From Microstegium vimineum (lineage: Eukaryota > Streptophyta > Magnoliopsida > Poales > Poaceae): a stretch of 64,000 bases of DNA. Below the pieces are notes generated by a model. That model saw only the letters and a program-made list of their open reading frames with translations, had not been told where the DNA came from and did not search any database. The translations under genes were made by a program, and so were the position numbers. The DNA lies in NCBI GenBank assembly GCA_022036555.1, contig CM039120.1, forward strand, positions 20,724,350 through 20,788,349, written 5' to 3'. Positions 48,811-60,900 of the stretch are shown here, piece by piece (the stretch's first letter is position 1; each line of letters begins with the position of its first letter).

Positions 48811-49149
48811 CTCCAGCCTCTTCTTCACACCGCACACATTCCAGAAAACATCTCCAACTTCGAGTTTCCGAGTTCAGTAGTTCTGCTCTTTTGAGAAAAG
48901 AAAGAAGAGAGTGGGAAGGAAGAGAAGAGTAGAAAGAGTTTGAAAAGAGAAGTGAGAAGTAGAAAGCACTTAGAAGCTAGTGATCACGCTGTCTAAGCGT
49001 AACTAAAATTTGTTTAGGGGGAAGTGCTGCTAAAAATTTCCAATAAAATATTGTCTTGAATGACTAACCCCCGAACGAGTGACATATGGACGGCTAATCA
49101 CTAACCATCTTTTTGTCTCACATTCTCCACGAGTTTTTTTTGTTTTTGT

Positions 49150-50604
49150 CATCAAGTTTTGCAGGGTGTTTAAGAAGGTCGCCAAAGCCGCCAAGGAAGG
49201 CTTGAAGAGTGTTGGGACGAGACACTTGTCCCGGCTCTCCTCTCGTCACTCCGACATGAGCCTCGATCCGCCGGCCGAACAAGCACCACCATCATCATCA
49301 GGTAATACAAGGAAGGTCCTTCTAAAAACAAGTGACCTCAGATTAATTTCTCAGCGAGAGAAAGAAGTTTTCCAGAAGCTGAAAAACAAAGATTTCATCC
49401 ACGCCCTACCATCGATCCTACCCTGCTAGAAGACACAGGTATGGATCTTGAATTCAATCTTATTTTCTGAATGATTGGGTGGATAGACTTTTGGAACATA
49501 ACCGAAGTAGGATCTCGTCTTTTAACCATTCAATTTCTTTGCACCTTACAATTAAGTGAGGGTGGGATCACTTTTCGGTTATTCAAACAAAATTTTATCT
49601 TGTCATGGAGGGAGTTGAGTGACCACCTAGGTTTCTCTCCAAGAGCTATCCTAGACTTAGATGTCGATCTTACAAATTTTGATAAACAGCAGTTCTGGCG
49701 GGAAATTTCTAGAGACCAACACTTTTTGCAACCCCGAACTAGTGACATAGAACATCCCATACTTCGTATGTTTAATAAATGGATAGGATTTGTTCTGGTC
49801 CCTAGAGATGACATCAAGAAGGTGAGAGTAGGAGAACTACAACTTCTTTTCGCTTCTATTAATAAAGTGCATGCTTCACCTGTAAGTTTATTAGTTGCAC
49901 ATTGGTTGAGCACACCAAACCTGCTAGGTCCTATCGACTGCACATCTTTGATCATCCGTCTAGCCACAAGCATGAAATTGTTAGAAGGCTCATCACTTGA
50001 CTTCATTAAAGAGTTTCGACTTTATTATGGCTATGACTCATTTAGACAAGGAAGAATGTTAAAGAAAGAACACAATATTATGTATATGCTTTATGATAAG
50101 GGCAAGGTCTGGTTACCTAACCCGGACCTTGGGATCTACACTGTCCAAAGTTATTTGATTGAAATTGAAGCAGAGCCAGTAAATCAGAGAGCGCCATAGC
50201 GCGTGGCCTCCGAAAGGATGGCCAGTCATCAAGAACACACATGGCATGGAGCTGATCCAGGCCCAGAAGAGCCGACACACATCTGTTATAATGATTACAA
50301 CCCTCGCATCCTTAGGGATCCGTGGGGTCAACATACTCGACAAGAGGAACCAGCTCAAGAAACATGGCCGGAAGGGCAGACCAATAATGGGAAAACAGAC
50401 CATACCAATCCAGAAGATATTCCACTGACCCATACAGGGCATCAGGGTCCAGAACCCAACCTCATTTTGATGCAAGTCAAGCCTCCGATGCCACATATGC
50501 ATTCACCAGAGATTATTACCACGAGACCGACACCTTCTACGCCCGCACTGACAGCAACCTCCTCGCCATCCAAGAGACACAAGCCCAACACACCCAACTA
50601 CTAG
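49150..50604 (+). pseudogene. Env-position ORF of element F (Athila ORF family-like)
   Basis: Pieces in order: KKVAKAAKEGLKSVGTRHLS and SQREKEVFQKLKNKDFIHAL (to 49429). After a frameshift and TGA near 49470 comes the long piece 49471-50199, with WIDFWNITEVGSRLLTIQFL, ITFRLFKQNFILSWRELSDH and FNKWIGFVLVPRDD. TAG follows at 50197-50199, then a Pro/His/Thr-rich tail to 50602. The block EPGSRLLTLEFLCTLQ-like, then FRLFxxxxxLSW, is the pattern of the plant Athila ORF family that sits after pol. No signal peptide or transmembrane segment is evident. Function unknown. Confidence 0.6.
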
Positions 50605-50767
50605 AGCAGCGGCAGAAATGGAACCAAGACCACGCCATCGCCATGCAGGAAATGCAAGAAGAGAACGCCGCTATATGTGAGAATGTATCTACTCTACTTC
50701 AATTCTTTATTGTTATTAAATACATCAACCATACTTTGTTGGTCCGTGTAGATAATAAGAAACGAGG

Positions 50768-51902
50768 TGTCGGTGTCTAAAATGGTGGGGTCTAGACAGC
50801 CAACGAGTAAATTTCTAAGTGTGTCGGAGATCGGATGGTTACGCTCGGAGAACACAGGGATTATACTGATTCAGGCACGAACGCCCTACGTCTAGTTTGT
50901 TGTGAAGTCGTGTTACTGAGCGTGGAGAGCTCGTAGAGGGGAGCTACAAGCAATGGTGACATAGAGGGAAGCCAGTTCCCAGGTCTCGTGCGTATGAGGT
51001 TCATGGTTCTGGTGAGAGCTCGCGTGAATGCGAGTGTGTATGTGTTGGAATGAGTCGAAAGAGTGCAGAGAGAGAGAGGAGGTCCATTCTTCCCCTTTAT
51101 ACGTAGGGAGAGATGGAGGAGTACAGTAGAGAGAGAGAGAGGTTGTGGGCCCGGTATGGGCTGTTGACTTGGGGACGCCTAGGGCTTCTGTTCGCCCTCC
51201 TTCCCGGGGAAGAGTGCGCCTGTTGGCACGCCGCCCGGGTCCTGTTCGTCCTTGGTGCAACTGTAGCCACACGTCTTGTAATCGGTGACGTCCCTGTTGC
51301 CATATTTGGCCATGGGCAGAGGTTGGTAGAACAGGGCTTGGCACCCCCACGTTCCGTCATACAGAGACAGTATGCCCTAATCCCTGTTTAGATGTCCGTA
51401 GGAGGGATGGCGATCGTCGATCGGTGGTCTGGTCGGTACTGGAGCTTGTATCGCAGGGACTCTACAAGGCTAGGCATGTCGATCCACGCCTTTAACCCCC
51501 ATCCCTAAGGACGAGCCGATACTGTGGACCTTTTGACTATGGGCTAAAATGCACCATGGATCGGTGAAGCCTCCGAGGGCGGGTGGCGTCACGGATGACG
51601 TTACCCTAGCTCGGGCGAGGCGGGAGAGCCTCCGAGGATATATGGCGCCGCGATGACGTCACTATGGCTCGGACGAGGCGGAGGAGCCCTCGAGGGTAGG
51701 CGGCATCACGGATGATGTCATCCTAGCTCGAACGAGGCGGAAGATCCTCTGAGGGAGTGTCGTTGCCTTAGCTGGTTTGGGGCAGAAAGCCCCCAAGGGT
51801 AATGACGTCACCCTGGCTCGGGCGAGGCGAAGAGTCCCCATGGATGATTTTTTGTTTTCGCGAAGTGTGATGTAAGGGTATCCTATTCTCAGGTATCTGA
51901 CA
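50768..51902 (-). repeat. Left (3') LTR of element D, 1135 bp
   Basis: Minus-strand TATA GTATAAAGGGG near 51092-51103. A 60-bp tandem repeat occupies 51560-51850. Confidence 0.88.
51560..51850 (-). repeat. 60-bp tandem repeats with TGACGTCA-like cores in the D LTR
   Basis: About four to five degenerate units AGCCTCCGAGGGCGGGTGGC...CTCGGGCGAGGCGG, each with ATGACGTYA (51596, 51653, 51713 variant, 51803). The duplicate array is at 53668-53945. Confidence 0.75.
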
Positions 51903-52904
51903 GTAGCCCCTGAGCCTGCGATGTAGTGATGGACTACACCGGAGGCTTCCGAGAGTGCTTATGGTGTTTGGTTAAGTTTTTGGATTCTGGTGGGTGCGCG
52001 CGAGCGCACCCGCCGGGTGTAGCCCCCGAGGCCTTAGGAGGAGGATTTTCCTCCTAAGGGCTTATTTGGTCGAGCCTAGAGTGTTTGGCCCTTCGCCCCT
52101 CTCAAGAGGTGAGAAACAGAAGAGGACTGCCCCGTACGCACGGAGTCAGAGCTTTGCTTACACGCCTGCCCTGCCATGGGGCGCACTGTTGTACTTGGGC
52201 TGGCGCGCTCTGAAATGACGAATCGGGACTGCGCAGTGTTGTATTTCGGTCTGAGCGTATGCCTGACTGGTCGATGTCGGGTCAGCATCGACCTGGTCTG
52301 ACTGCGCCTTTCTTGACCCAAAAGTGGGTGTGCCGTGTTTTCCCGTTCGTGTGGTCAAACTTTCGAACGACGCACCCTGAGCCTGTCGTCTGCTTGGCCA
52401 TTTATGGCTCCGCCGCACCCCCTCAGAAACAGGCACTGGCGCGCAGTGCGGTTTAATTGGGGAGGCGGAGTGTTGTAGCTTCACGGGATGGCTGGCGTGC
52501 AGGTGCTCTAGCGGGCTATAAATAGGGGTTGCCGTCTGCGAGATGAAACACACAATCCCACAGCATGGCTTGCCCTACCTTCTTCCTCCGAGGTCTCGTC
52601 GGAGATACCCTTGAGCCGCCCTGGCAGGCGGCCCTTTGAGAGTGGACCGAGCTCAGGGGATGTTCTGCGTAGGAAGCGCCATTGTCTACGTAGGAAGCAC
52701 CCTTTGAGATGGTGGTGCTTCCTCACCGTCTCCCTTCGCTGAGGCCCAAGGATGCGTCTACTGGAAAGACTGCGCGGTCCGCCCGCGCAGCCTCCTAAGC
52801 CAGACATTCCTGGCTCTGCTACTGGTGAAATCGACGTGGCGAGATGTCATCCGATACTCGAAAATACGGGTGACACGCAAAGTTCCCCTACCTGGCGCGC
52901 CAAC

Positions 52905-54006
52905 TGTCGGTGTCTAAAATGGCGGGGTCTAGACAGCCAATGAGTAAATTTCTAAGCGTGTCGGAGATCGGATGGTTATGCTCGGAGAACACAGGGATTA
53001 TACTAGTTCAGGCACGAATGCCCTACGTCCAGTTTGTTGCGGAGTCGTGTTACCCGAGCGTGGAGAGCTCGTAGAGGGGAGCTACAAGCAATGGTGAGAG
53101 AGGGAAATCGGTTCCCAAGTCTCGTGCATATGAGGTTCGTGGTTCTGGTGAGAGCTCGTGTGAATGCGAGTGCGTATGTGTTGGAATGAGTCAAAAGAGT
53201 GCAGAGAGAGGAGGTCCATTCTTCCCCTTTATACGTAGGGAGAGATGGAGGAGTACAATAGAGAGAGAGGTCGTGGGCCCGGTATGGGCTGTTGACTTGG
53301 GGATGCCTTGGGCTTCTGTTTGCCCTCCTTCCTGGGGAAAACTGCGCCTGTTGGCACGCCGCCCGGGTCCTGTTCGTCCTTGGTGCAACTGTAGCCACAC
53401 GACTTGTAATCGGTGACGTCCCTGTTGCCATATTTGGGCATGGGCGGAGGTTGACAGAACAGGGCTTGGCACCCCCGCGTTCTGTCATACAGAGGCGAGT
53501 ATGCCCTAATCCCTGTTCAGATGTCCGTCGGAGGGATGGCGAACGTCGATCGGTGGACCGCAAGGACTCTACAGGGGTAGGCATGGCGATCCAGGCCTTT
53601 AACCCCCATCCCTAAGGACGAGCCGGTACTGTGGAACTTTTGACTATGAGCTAAAGTGCACCATGGGTCGGTGAAGCCTCCGAGGGCGGGTGGCGTCACA
53701 GATGACGTTACCCTAGCTCGGGCGAGGCGGGAGAGCCTCCGAGGATATATGGCGCCGCGGTGACATCACTATGGATCGGACGAGGCGGAGGAGCCCTGAG
53801 GGTAGGTGGCGTCACGGATGGCGTCATCCTAGCTCGGAGGAGGCGGAAGATCCTCCGAGGGAGTGCCGTTGCCTTAGCCGGTTTGGGGCAGAAAGCCCCG
53901 AGGGTAATGACGTCACCCTGGCTCGGGCGAGGCGAAGAGTCATCGGGGATGATTTTTGTTTTCGCGAAGTGTGATGTTAGGGTACCCTATTCTCAGGTAT
54001 CCGACA
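52905..54006 (-). repeat. Right (5') LTR of element D, 1102 bp
   Basis: Near-identical to the left LTR, with the same repeat at 53668-53945 and TATA near 53227. Confidence 0.88.
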
Positions 54007-54304
54007 CGAGGTGGTTTTGACAAATGTAGACCAAATTTTTTTTTGTAGGTACTGTTGAGGAGAACACATTGGCTACACCACATTTGCAGTGACTTGAAGA
54101 TCTCTAGGAGGTGCAACTTTCAGTTGAGCGACACTTAGAGTTTCCAGCTTTACAACTATTTGGCTCCAATGGTAGGTCATATAGATTTATTGGTTCTACT
54201 TAGTCCACTATTTATTTCATTTGTTTCTCCACACGAGTGTGTGTGGAAGTCTTGTAATAATTGGTCTGATTGTATTTTCGATAGATGAAGCCGAATATAA
54301 ACTA

Positions 54305-54564
54305 CTCCATCTATTCCAAATTGTAAGTCATTACAAGAATCTTGGAGAGTCAAAGTTTATAAAGTTTGACCAAATTTATATAATATGATAATAACATATT
54401 TGATACTAACTAAGTATCATTAGATTCTTTATTAGTTATATTTTCATACTATACTTATTTGATGTCATAAATTTTTATATTTTTCTCTATAATCTTTGGT
54501 CAAACTTAAAATGTTTTGACTCCCCAAAATTTTTGGAATGACTTCTAATTTGGAACGAGGAGAG
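54305..54564. mobile_element. Stowaway (Tc1/mariner) MITE, TSD TA
   Basis: Termini CTCCATCTATTCCAAATTGT and the complement of CTCTCCTCGTTCCAAATTAG, flanked by TA at 54303-54304 and 54565-54566. 260 bp, the classic grass Stowaway form. It lies about 400 bp upstream of the SHH start codon. Confidence 0.88.
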
Positions 54565-54569
54565 TATCT

Positions 54570-54961
54570 TTTATATTAAAAAAAAAGCCTCACCTCTAAA
54601 TTACATGAAAACCAGGGGCTCGCTTCTCCCATTCCCGTAGCCCGTTGTCCGGCCCATCTTGTGAGCCCATTGTCCGGCTCATCTCGTGAGAGACGAGGAG
54701 AGAGAATCGAAGAATCCCTTCACCGTTGAGCAGCATCAGCCTTGGGGGCCAGGCAGGGACACAAATAATCAGTTGCACGCCTGCCTGAACGCCGGAGCCG
54801 GCTGCCTGCCTGCCTGAAACGCCTCCACTGACGACTGACTAGTAACGCGGCCTCACACTTGCCCTCTCCTCAACTTTCCCCGCCACAGTCAGCCGGCCGA
54901 TCCACCACCGATCTAATCGCACCGCATCCTCCTCGCCTCGTCGTCCCAGAGCGCCGGTCCG
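54570..54961 (+). promoter_or_regulatory. SHH 5' flank and 5' UTR
   Basis: Between the Stowaway MITE and the ATG. The direct repeat CCCRTTGTCCGGC occurs at 54641 and 54667, with a pyrimidine-rich leader at 54850-54960. No strong TATA box. Confidence 0.45.
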
Positions 54962-57900
54962 ATGGGTCGTCCGCCAGGCACCACCGGTGCTCCGGCGTTC
55001 CGCTTCCTCCCGTCCGAGGTGGCGGAGATGGAGGCGTGCCTGCAGCAGCTGAACAACAGCATCCCCTCCCGTGCCGTGCTCCAGAACCTCGCCGATAACT
55101 TCTCCGCCTCGCCCGAGCGCGCCGGCAAGGTGGCCATCCAGCCCAAGCAGGTCCTTCGCCGCCGTCCCCTCCTCCTGCTTCGTGCTTCCTTTTTTTTTTT
55201 CATTCAAATCAAGTCGAATTCCCCCCACCAGCCACCAGCCCTTCCCTTCATTGGGTGAGATGGGGTGATTTTGATTTAGGGTTGCTTCTGACTCTGATCT
55301 ATGAAATTGGCTGCGGCTGGGCCCAGGTGTGGAACTGGTTTCAGAACAGGCGCTACTCGCACCGGGCCAAGACCCCCAGGGCCGCGCCGTCACCGCCGAC
55401 TAAGATGACGCCCTCGGGGGCCGATCACCACCAGCACGCCGCCAACGCCTCCGCCTTCAGGGCCGCTCAGCCCTCTTCTGTCGCTGCTGCTCACCATGGT
55501 TCCTCCCCATCAGGTGATTAATTCTTAGTCTCCCCTCCTCCTCCGCAGGTCAGGTTTGATGCATTGAAATGCTCTACTTGGATGGGATAACCCGATTGTA
55601 CGTGTACTGTGTGATCAACTTATTGCTGCAAATGCACGGAATCCTACTAGAACGCTGCGGTTATGTTCCTAGTGAAAGGGTTCCTCCTGTTTCATGCAAA
55701 GATGGGAATTCAAATCAAATTAGTTTAGGCAGCCTTTAGGCACACACTGTACTTTGTAGTTCCTTGTCGAGCATTGAAGATCGCCACAGCCTAGGTCTTT
55801 TTGTTTTTTTTCCATCCCAAGAACATGCCCTGCCCTGCAAAATCAATGTTTGTTGTGAAAAACAATGGGGCCCAGTTACAAGTATTGGACAATCTGCAAA
55901 GCCCACCAATGAGAACTCAGGCCTTCGAGATCCTATATGAACCCACACCCTAGCCCTAGTGGCGTTGCCTTCTGCATCCTCTTCATTTGGTCCCCACTAC
56001 AGTGATGGCTGCAGAGATTGCGTGAGGCGTCCGGGAAGACCTAGGCTGTTATGGTAGGCAACACGTATCAGAGGAGAGCACGTCAGAGTGGCTGAACATG
56101 AGCGCGACATCGCGGCCAGAATGCCGGTGCGCGCGCTCAGGACGTTCCGGAGTCAGTTAGTGAGTATCGAGTCATCAGGTGTTTGTTAGTCAGTTTGTTA
56201 GATCCTAAAGTTTAGCTAGTCATTGGTTAGTCGCGTGAGAGTCTTTATGTACTCAACAAACAATTGATTAAGGGATTATTCCGAGATCAGAGTTATCTCT
56301 TTGAGCTCAACTCGCCTCCCTCGTCCTTCCCGGCGCCGAGCACGGCGCCGCCTGCCCGCCGCAAGGCGTTCAAACCCCGTCCCTCTCTCTCTCATTCGTA
56401 TAATCTGCGTAGCGTTTCCGGGCTTAACAATCTGGTGTCAGCCATGTCTGGGTCGACATCTGGAGCCACCATTCCCATCTCCGCCGCCGCTTCCGCCGCC
56501 ATCATCACCACCACTGCGCCGCTCACCACCACTGCATCGCTCAACACCACCACAGTCGCCCCAGCACCTCCACCACAACCATCCAGTGCCATCTACCACC
56601 CACCAGCTTCTGCCGGCGCCCTTGACAACCTCACCAACGTCGTCACGGGGTTACAGCCCCAGATGGGCCAGATCGCCGCGCACATGGCAAATGCCGATGG
56701 ACGCGCCAGTTTGTCCCTGCAGCCGCAGTCGCTGCCATTTGGTATGCCGGGCTATGGCGGCGTTCCACCGATTTCGTCCTGTGGATCTGCTACCAGCTCC
56801 AATTTCCACCATCACCATCGCCAATTCCCGCCTACGCTCACACGTCGGTTCATCCGTTAGCCGCTGATCTGGGCGATGGCGGTCCTGGCCCCCGTTTCCG
56901 TAAACTCAAGTTTCCAACGTTCGACGGCAAGGAAGATCCGTTGGGCTGGCTCAACAAGTGTGACCGGTACTTCCGTGCCCAGCGCACGCGCGAGGAGGAC
57001 AAGGTCTGGCTGGTGTCTTTCCACCTGACGGGCGACGCGCAACATTGGTATTACATGTTTGAGCGCGACGCCGGTGGCGTGGAGGCCATCTCCTCGGAGC
57101 ATCTCCGCGCCATGTGTCAGCAGCGTTTTGGACCCCCTCTGGGCACTAATCATCTGGTCGAATTGGCCCGGATCCCGTTCCGGGCCACCGTCGATGACTA
57201 CACCGAAGCTTTCCTGTTGAGGCTGGCGCACACGGGAACTCTGGCGCCACATCAGCAGGTGCAGCTGTAGACGGGTGGGTTGCCAGATCCCATCCGCACG
57301 GACGTGGAGTTCCAGCTGCCCGCGGACCTCCAGCGGGCGATGATGCTCGCGCGGGCATATGAGCGCCGCAACGCGATTCCACTAGCTCATGCGGTGATCC
57401 GACCACGGCCACCGCCACGCCAGTACGGCGCTCCTCAAGAAGCGGCAGCGCCAGCGGCCCTACCACCGGCCCCGGCGCAGTTAGCATTACCTGCACCTCC
57501 TCCACCGCTGCGTCCATTCAAGAAGCTGACGCCGACTGAGATGGCTGAACGCCGCCGGATGGGTTTATGCTACAATTGTGATGAACAGTATGTGAGGGGA
57601 CATCGTTGTGCCAGATTGTTCTTTTTGGAGGTCAGGGATGATGTAGAGATGAAGCTGAGCCGACTGTGGAACAGCCAGCTGAGGACGATGAGCCACCGTT
57701 GATCTCCCTTCACGCCATCACCGATATTCGCACGGAAGACACGATGCAACTCAAGATCACCGTCGGAAATCAAGAGTTCACGACATTATTGGACTCCGGC
57801 TCGACACAATTTCATCAGCGGCCCAGCAGCACAACGTGCCGGCCTAGTGTTTCAGAATAGTCGCGGCGCTCATGTCACGATGGCGAACGGCGAACGCGTC

Positions 57901-60900
57901 GCCTGTCGGGGCGTCGCCAGGGACGTCGCCGTCCGCGTCACACAGCAGGGGGTTGGCACCGAGGAGTTCACACTGGACTGCTACACGATCCCGCTCGACT
58001 GTCATGACATGGTCCTAGGCGTTGCTTTCCTCAGGACCTTGGGGCCGATTCTATGGGATTTTGACGACCTGTGCATGGCTTTCTGGCGCCATGGCCGCCG
58101 TGTTTTCTGGAAGGGCGTGGGATCGACTCGGACGAATATCGCACCGACGGGCAGGATCCATTCCATCAGCAGAGCCAAACCGATACTCCTTGATCGGCTC
58201 CTGGACACCTTTCAGGATGTTTTCGCGGCACCACAAGGTCTTCCCCAGCTCGAGCGTGTGACCACCGGATTCATCTGCAGCCCTCGGCAGCGCCAGTGGC
58301 CGTGCGCCCGTATCGGTATCCTCAGTTACAGAAAGATGAGCTCGAGGCTCAATGTGCAGTGATGTTGGCCCAAGGGATCATCAGACCCGGCGCCGTTCTC
58401 AGCCCCGGTGCTTCTAGTCCGGAAACAGGATAATACATGGCGCTTCTGTGTGGATTACCGCGCGCTGAACGCGGTAACTGTCAAAGATAAATTCCCAATC
58501 CCGATTGTGGAGGAACTGTTAGATGAGTTGCAAGGAGCACAACTTTTCACCAAGCTTGATCTCAAATCCGGATACCATCAAGTCCGCGTCCATCCGGATG
58601 ATGTCCACAAAACTGCCTTCCGCACCCATCAGGGCCACTATGAGTTCTTAGTAATGCCGTTTGGGCTGTCCAATGCTCCATCCACCTTCCAGGCTCTGAT
58701 GAACGAGGTACTGCATCCGTTTCTCCGGCGCAGGGTGCTAGTTTTTTTTGATGACATACTCATTTATAGTCGATCTTGGTCTGAGCACCTCCGACTAGTG
58801 CGTGCGGTCCTGGCAACCCTGCGCCAACACCAGCTACATGTCAAGAAGTCCAAGTGTTCGTTTGCCACCGACACTGTCTCCTATCTGGGGCATGTGATCT
58901 CTGCTCACGGCGTGGCCATGGAGATGGAAAAGGTGGCTGCTATACAATCCTGGCCGACACCGCAATCAGTTCGAGGCCTCCGTGGGTTCTTGGGCCTCGC
59001 TGGCTATTATCGGCGGTTCATTAAAGATTTTGGAGCCATAACAGCGCCTTTGACACAGCTACTGAAGAAGGACGGGTTCCAGTGGTCAGAGGCGGCCACC
59101 ACAGCTTTCACCGCCCTGAAAACAACGCTATCTACTGCTCCTGTTCTCCACTTGCCAGATTTTGATTGGACTGGTGCAAGCAGCTCGCCACTGGCGCGCC
59201 TACCTCTGGGGTCGCCCCTTCGTGGTCCGCACAGATCACTACGCCCTCAAGTTTATGTTGGATCAACGTTTGTCTACGATACCCCAACATCAGTGAATGA
59301 GTAAACTATTTGGCTTTGATTTCTCTGTGGAGTTCAGGCCGGGTCGACTGAATGTAGTGGCCGATGCTCTTTTCCGGCGTGACACCGAGGATCTCCAGGT
59401 TCAGGCCATCACGGCCCCGACATTTGCCTTGTACTCTGAACTCCGGCGTGAACTGGCAGCCTCCCCAGACATGGTGCACCTCCGAACTGCTATCACTGCA
59501 GGAACAAAGGATGACGATTGGGCGCTAACTGACGGCTTGATAACCCATCGGGGCCGTGTGCTCGTACCATCGACATCGCCTCTCCTGCAGGAGGTCCTCC
59601 GCATCGCCCATACAGCGGGGCATGAAGGTACGCAGAAGACCCTGAACCGGCTCCGCGCCGATTTCTACGTCGAGCATGACCGGCGGATCGTCCAAGACTT
59701 CGTGCATGCTTGCTCGACATGCCAAAAGAACAAAACCGAAGCACTGCATCCAGCTGGCCTCCTTCAGCCATTGCCAGTACCAACTCGGATTTGGACAGAT
59801 ATTTCCATAGAGGCACTCCCCAAGGTTCATGGCAAGAGTGTCATTCTCACCCACGGTGAGATCGCCTGTCCAAGTACGCACATTTCATTCCGTTGGGCCA
59901 TCCATACACGGCCGCATCGGTTGCCAGAGCATTCTTCAATGAGATCGTCAAGCTTCATGGGTTCCCCGAGTCCATAGTGTCAGACCGTGACCCTGTTTTC
60001 ACTGGGCACGTCTGGCGCGATGTGTTCAAGATGGCGGGCACTCAATTGCGCATGAGTTCGGCATTCCATCCACAAACGGACGGCCAGTCTGAAGCCGTTA
60101 ACAAAACCATTGCTATGTATTTGCGTTGCATGACAGGTGATCGACCTCGGGAGTGGCTGGATTGGCTCCCATGGGCCGAGTTCTGCTACAATACTGCCTA
60201 CCACTCCGCCCTGCGAACGACTCCGCCACTGGTGCCATACGAAGCCGGCTCAGCACGCACGGCGACCGTCGACACCATGCTGGCCGATCGGGGCGTTTTC
60301 CTGGAGGAGGTCCGCACCCGGCTTCTCCAGGCCCAGGAGTAGGCGTGGCGTCACTACGACGCCAACCATCGCCCGCTGGAGTTCACCCCCGGGATTGGGT
60401 GTGGCTGCGCGTCCTTCATCGACCAACCCAGCCCCTCGTGGTGGGCAGCCGTGGCAAGCTGAGTCCCCGGTATGCTGGTCCTTTTCAGGTGTTGGAGCGC
60501 GTCGGCGCCGTGGCGTACCGCCTACAGCTCCCGGACGACGCCCGCATTCACGACGTCTTCCACGTGGGCGTCCTCAAGCCGTTCACGGGGCCGCCGCCGC
60601 TAGCGCCACCGGCACTTCCACCTCTACGCGATGGTCGTCTACTGCCCCAGCCAGCCCGTGTGCTACGCGCCAGCCTTCGCCGCGGCTGCTCACCTGGGAG
60701 TCCGTCGAGGCGTTCCGAGCTGCTCACCCAACGTTCCAGCTCGAGGACGAGCTGTTTCTCCAGGGAGGGAGAGATGTTATGGTAGGCAACACGTATCAGA
60801 GGAGAGCGCGTCAGAGTGGCTGAACCAGAGCGCGACATCGCGGCCAGAACGCCGGTGCGCACGCTCAGGACGTTCCGGAGTCAGTTAGTGAGTATCGAGT

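Larger units (their letters stand above)
50768..54006 (-). mobile_element. Non-autonomous LTR element D, TSD CGAGG
   Basis: LTRs 50768-51902 and 52905-54006 (TGTCGG...GACA ends), flanked by CGAGG at 50763-50767 and 54007-54011. It reads on the minus strand: a TGG-starting primer site TGGCGCGCCAGG lies next to the right LTR (52890-52902), and a purine tract CTCAGGGGCTAC next to the left one. The 1.0 kb interior encodes no gag or pol. It is inserted in element F. Confidence 0.88.
44519..54300 (+). mobile_element. Athila-like Ty3/gypsy element F, no pol and no 3' LTR
   Basis: LTR 44519-46031, then primer site TGGCACCGTTGCCGGGG at 46040, the Asp-tRNA type used by Athila/Tat elements. Gag and protease follow (46308-48270). 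Then comes an ORF in the position and style of the Athila env-like ORF (49150-50600), interrupted by element D. The tail continues from 54012 to about 54300. There is no RT, RNase H or integrase between protease and the env-position ORF, and no second LTR before the SHH gene. Confidence 0.7.

Noticed and set aside
50911..51391. Frames in the D LTR resembling secreted or transmembrane peptides
   Set aside because: They are duplicated in the second LTR with frame changes, so not under coding constraint.
54839..55393. 184-codon antisense frame over SHH exons 1-2
   Set aside because: Shadow of GC-rich exons; the plus strand has clear homeodomain coding and splice sites.
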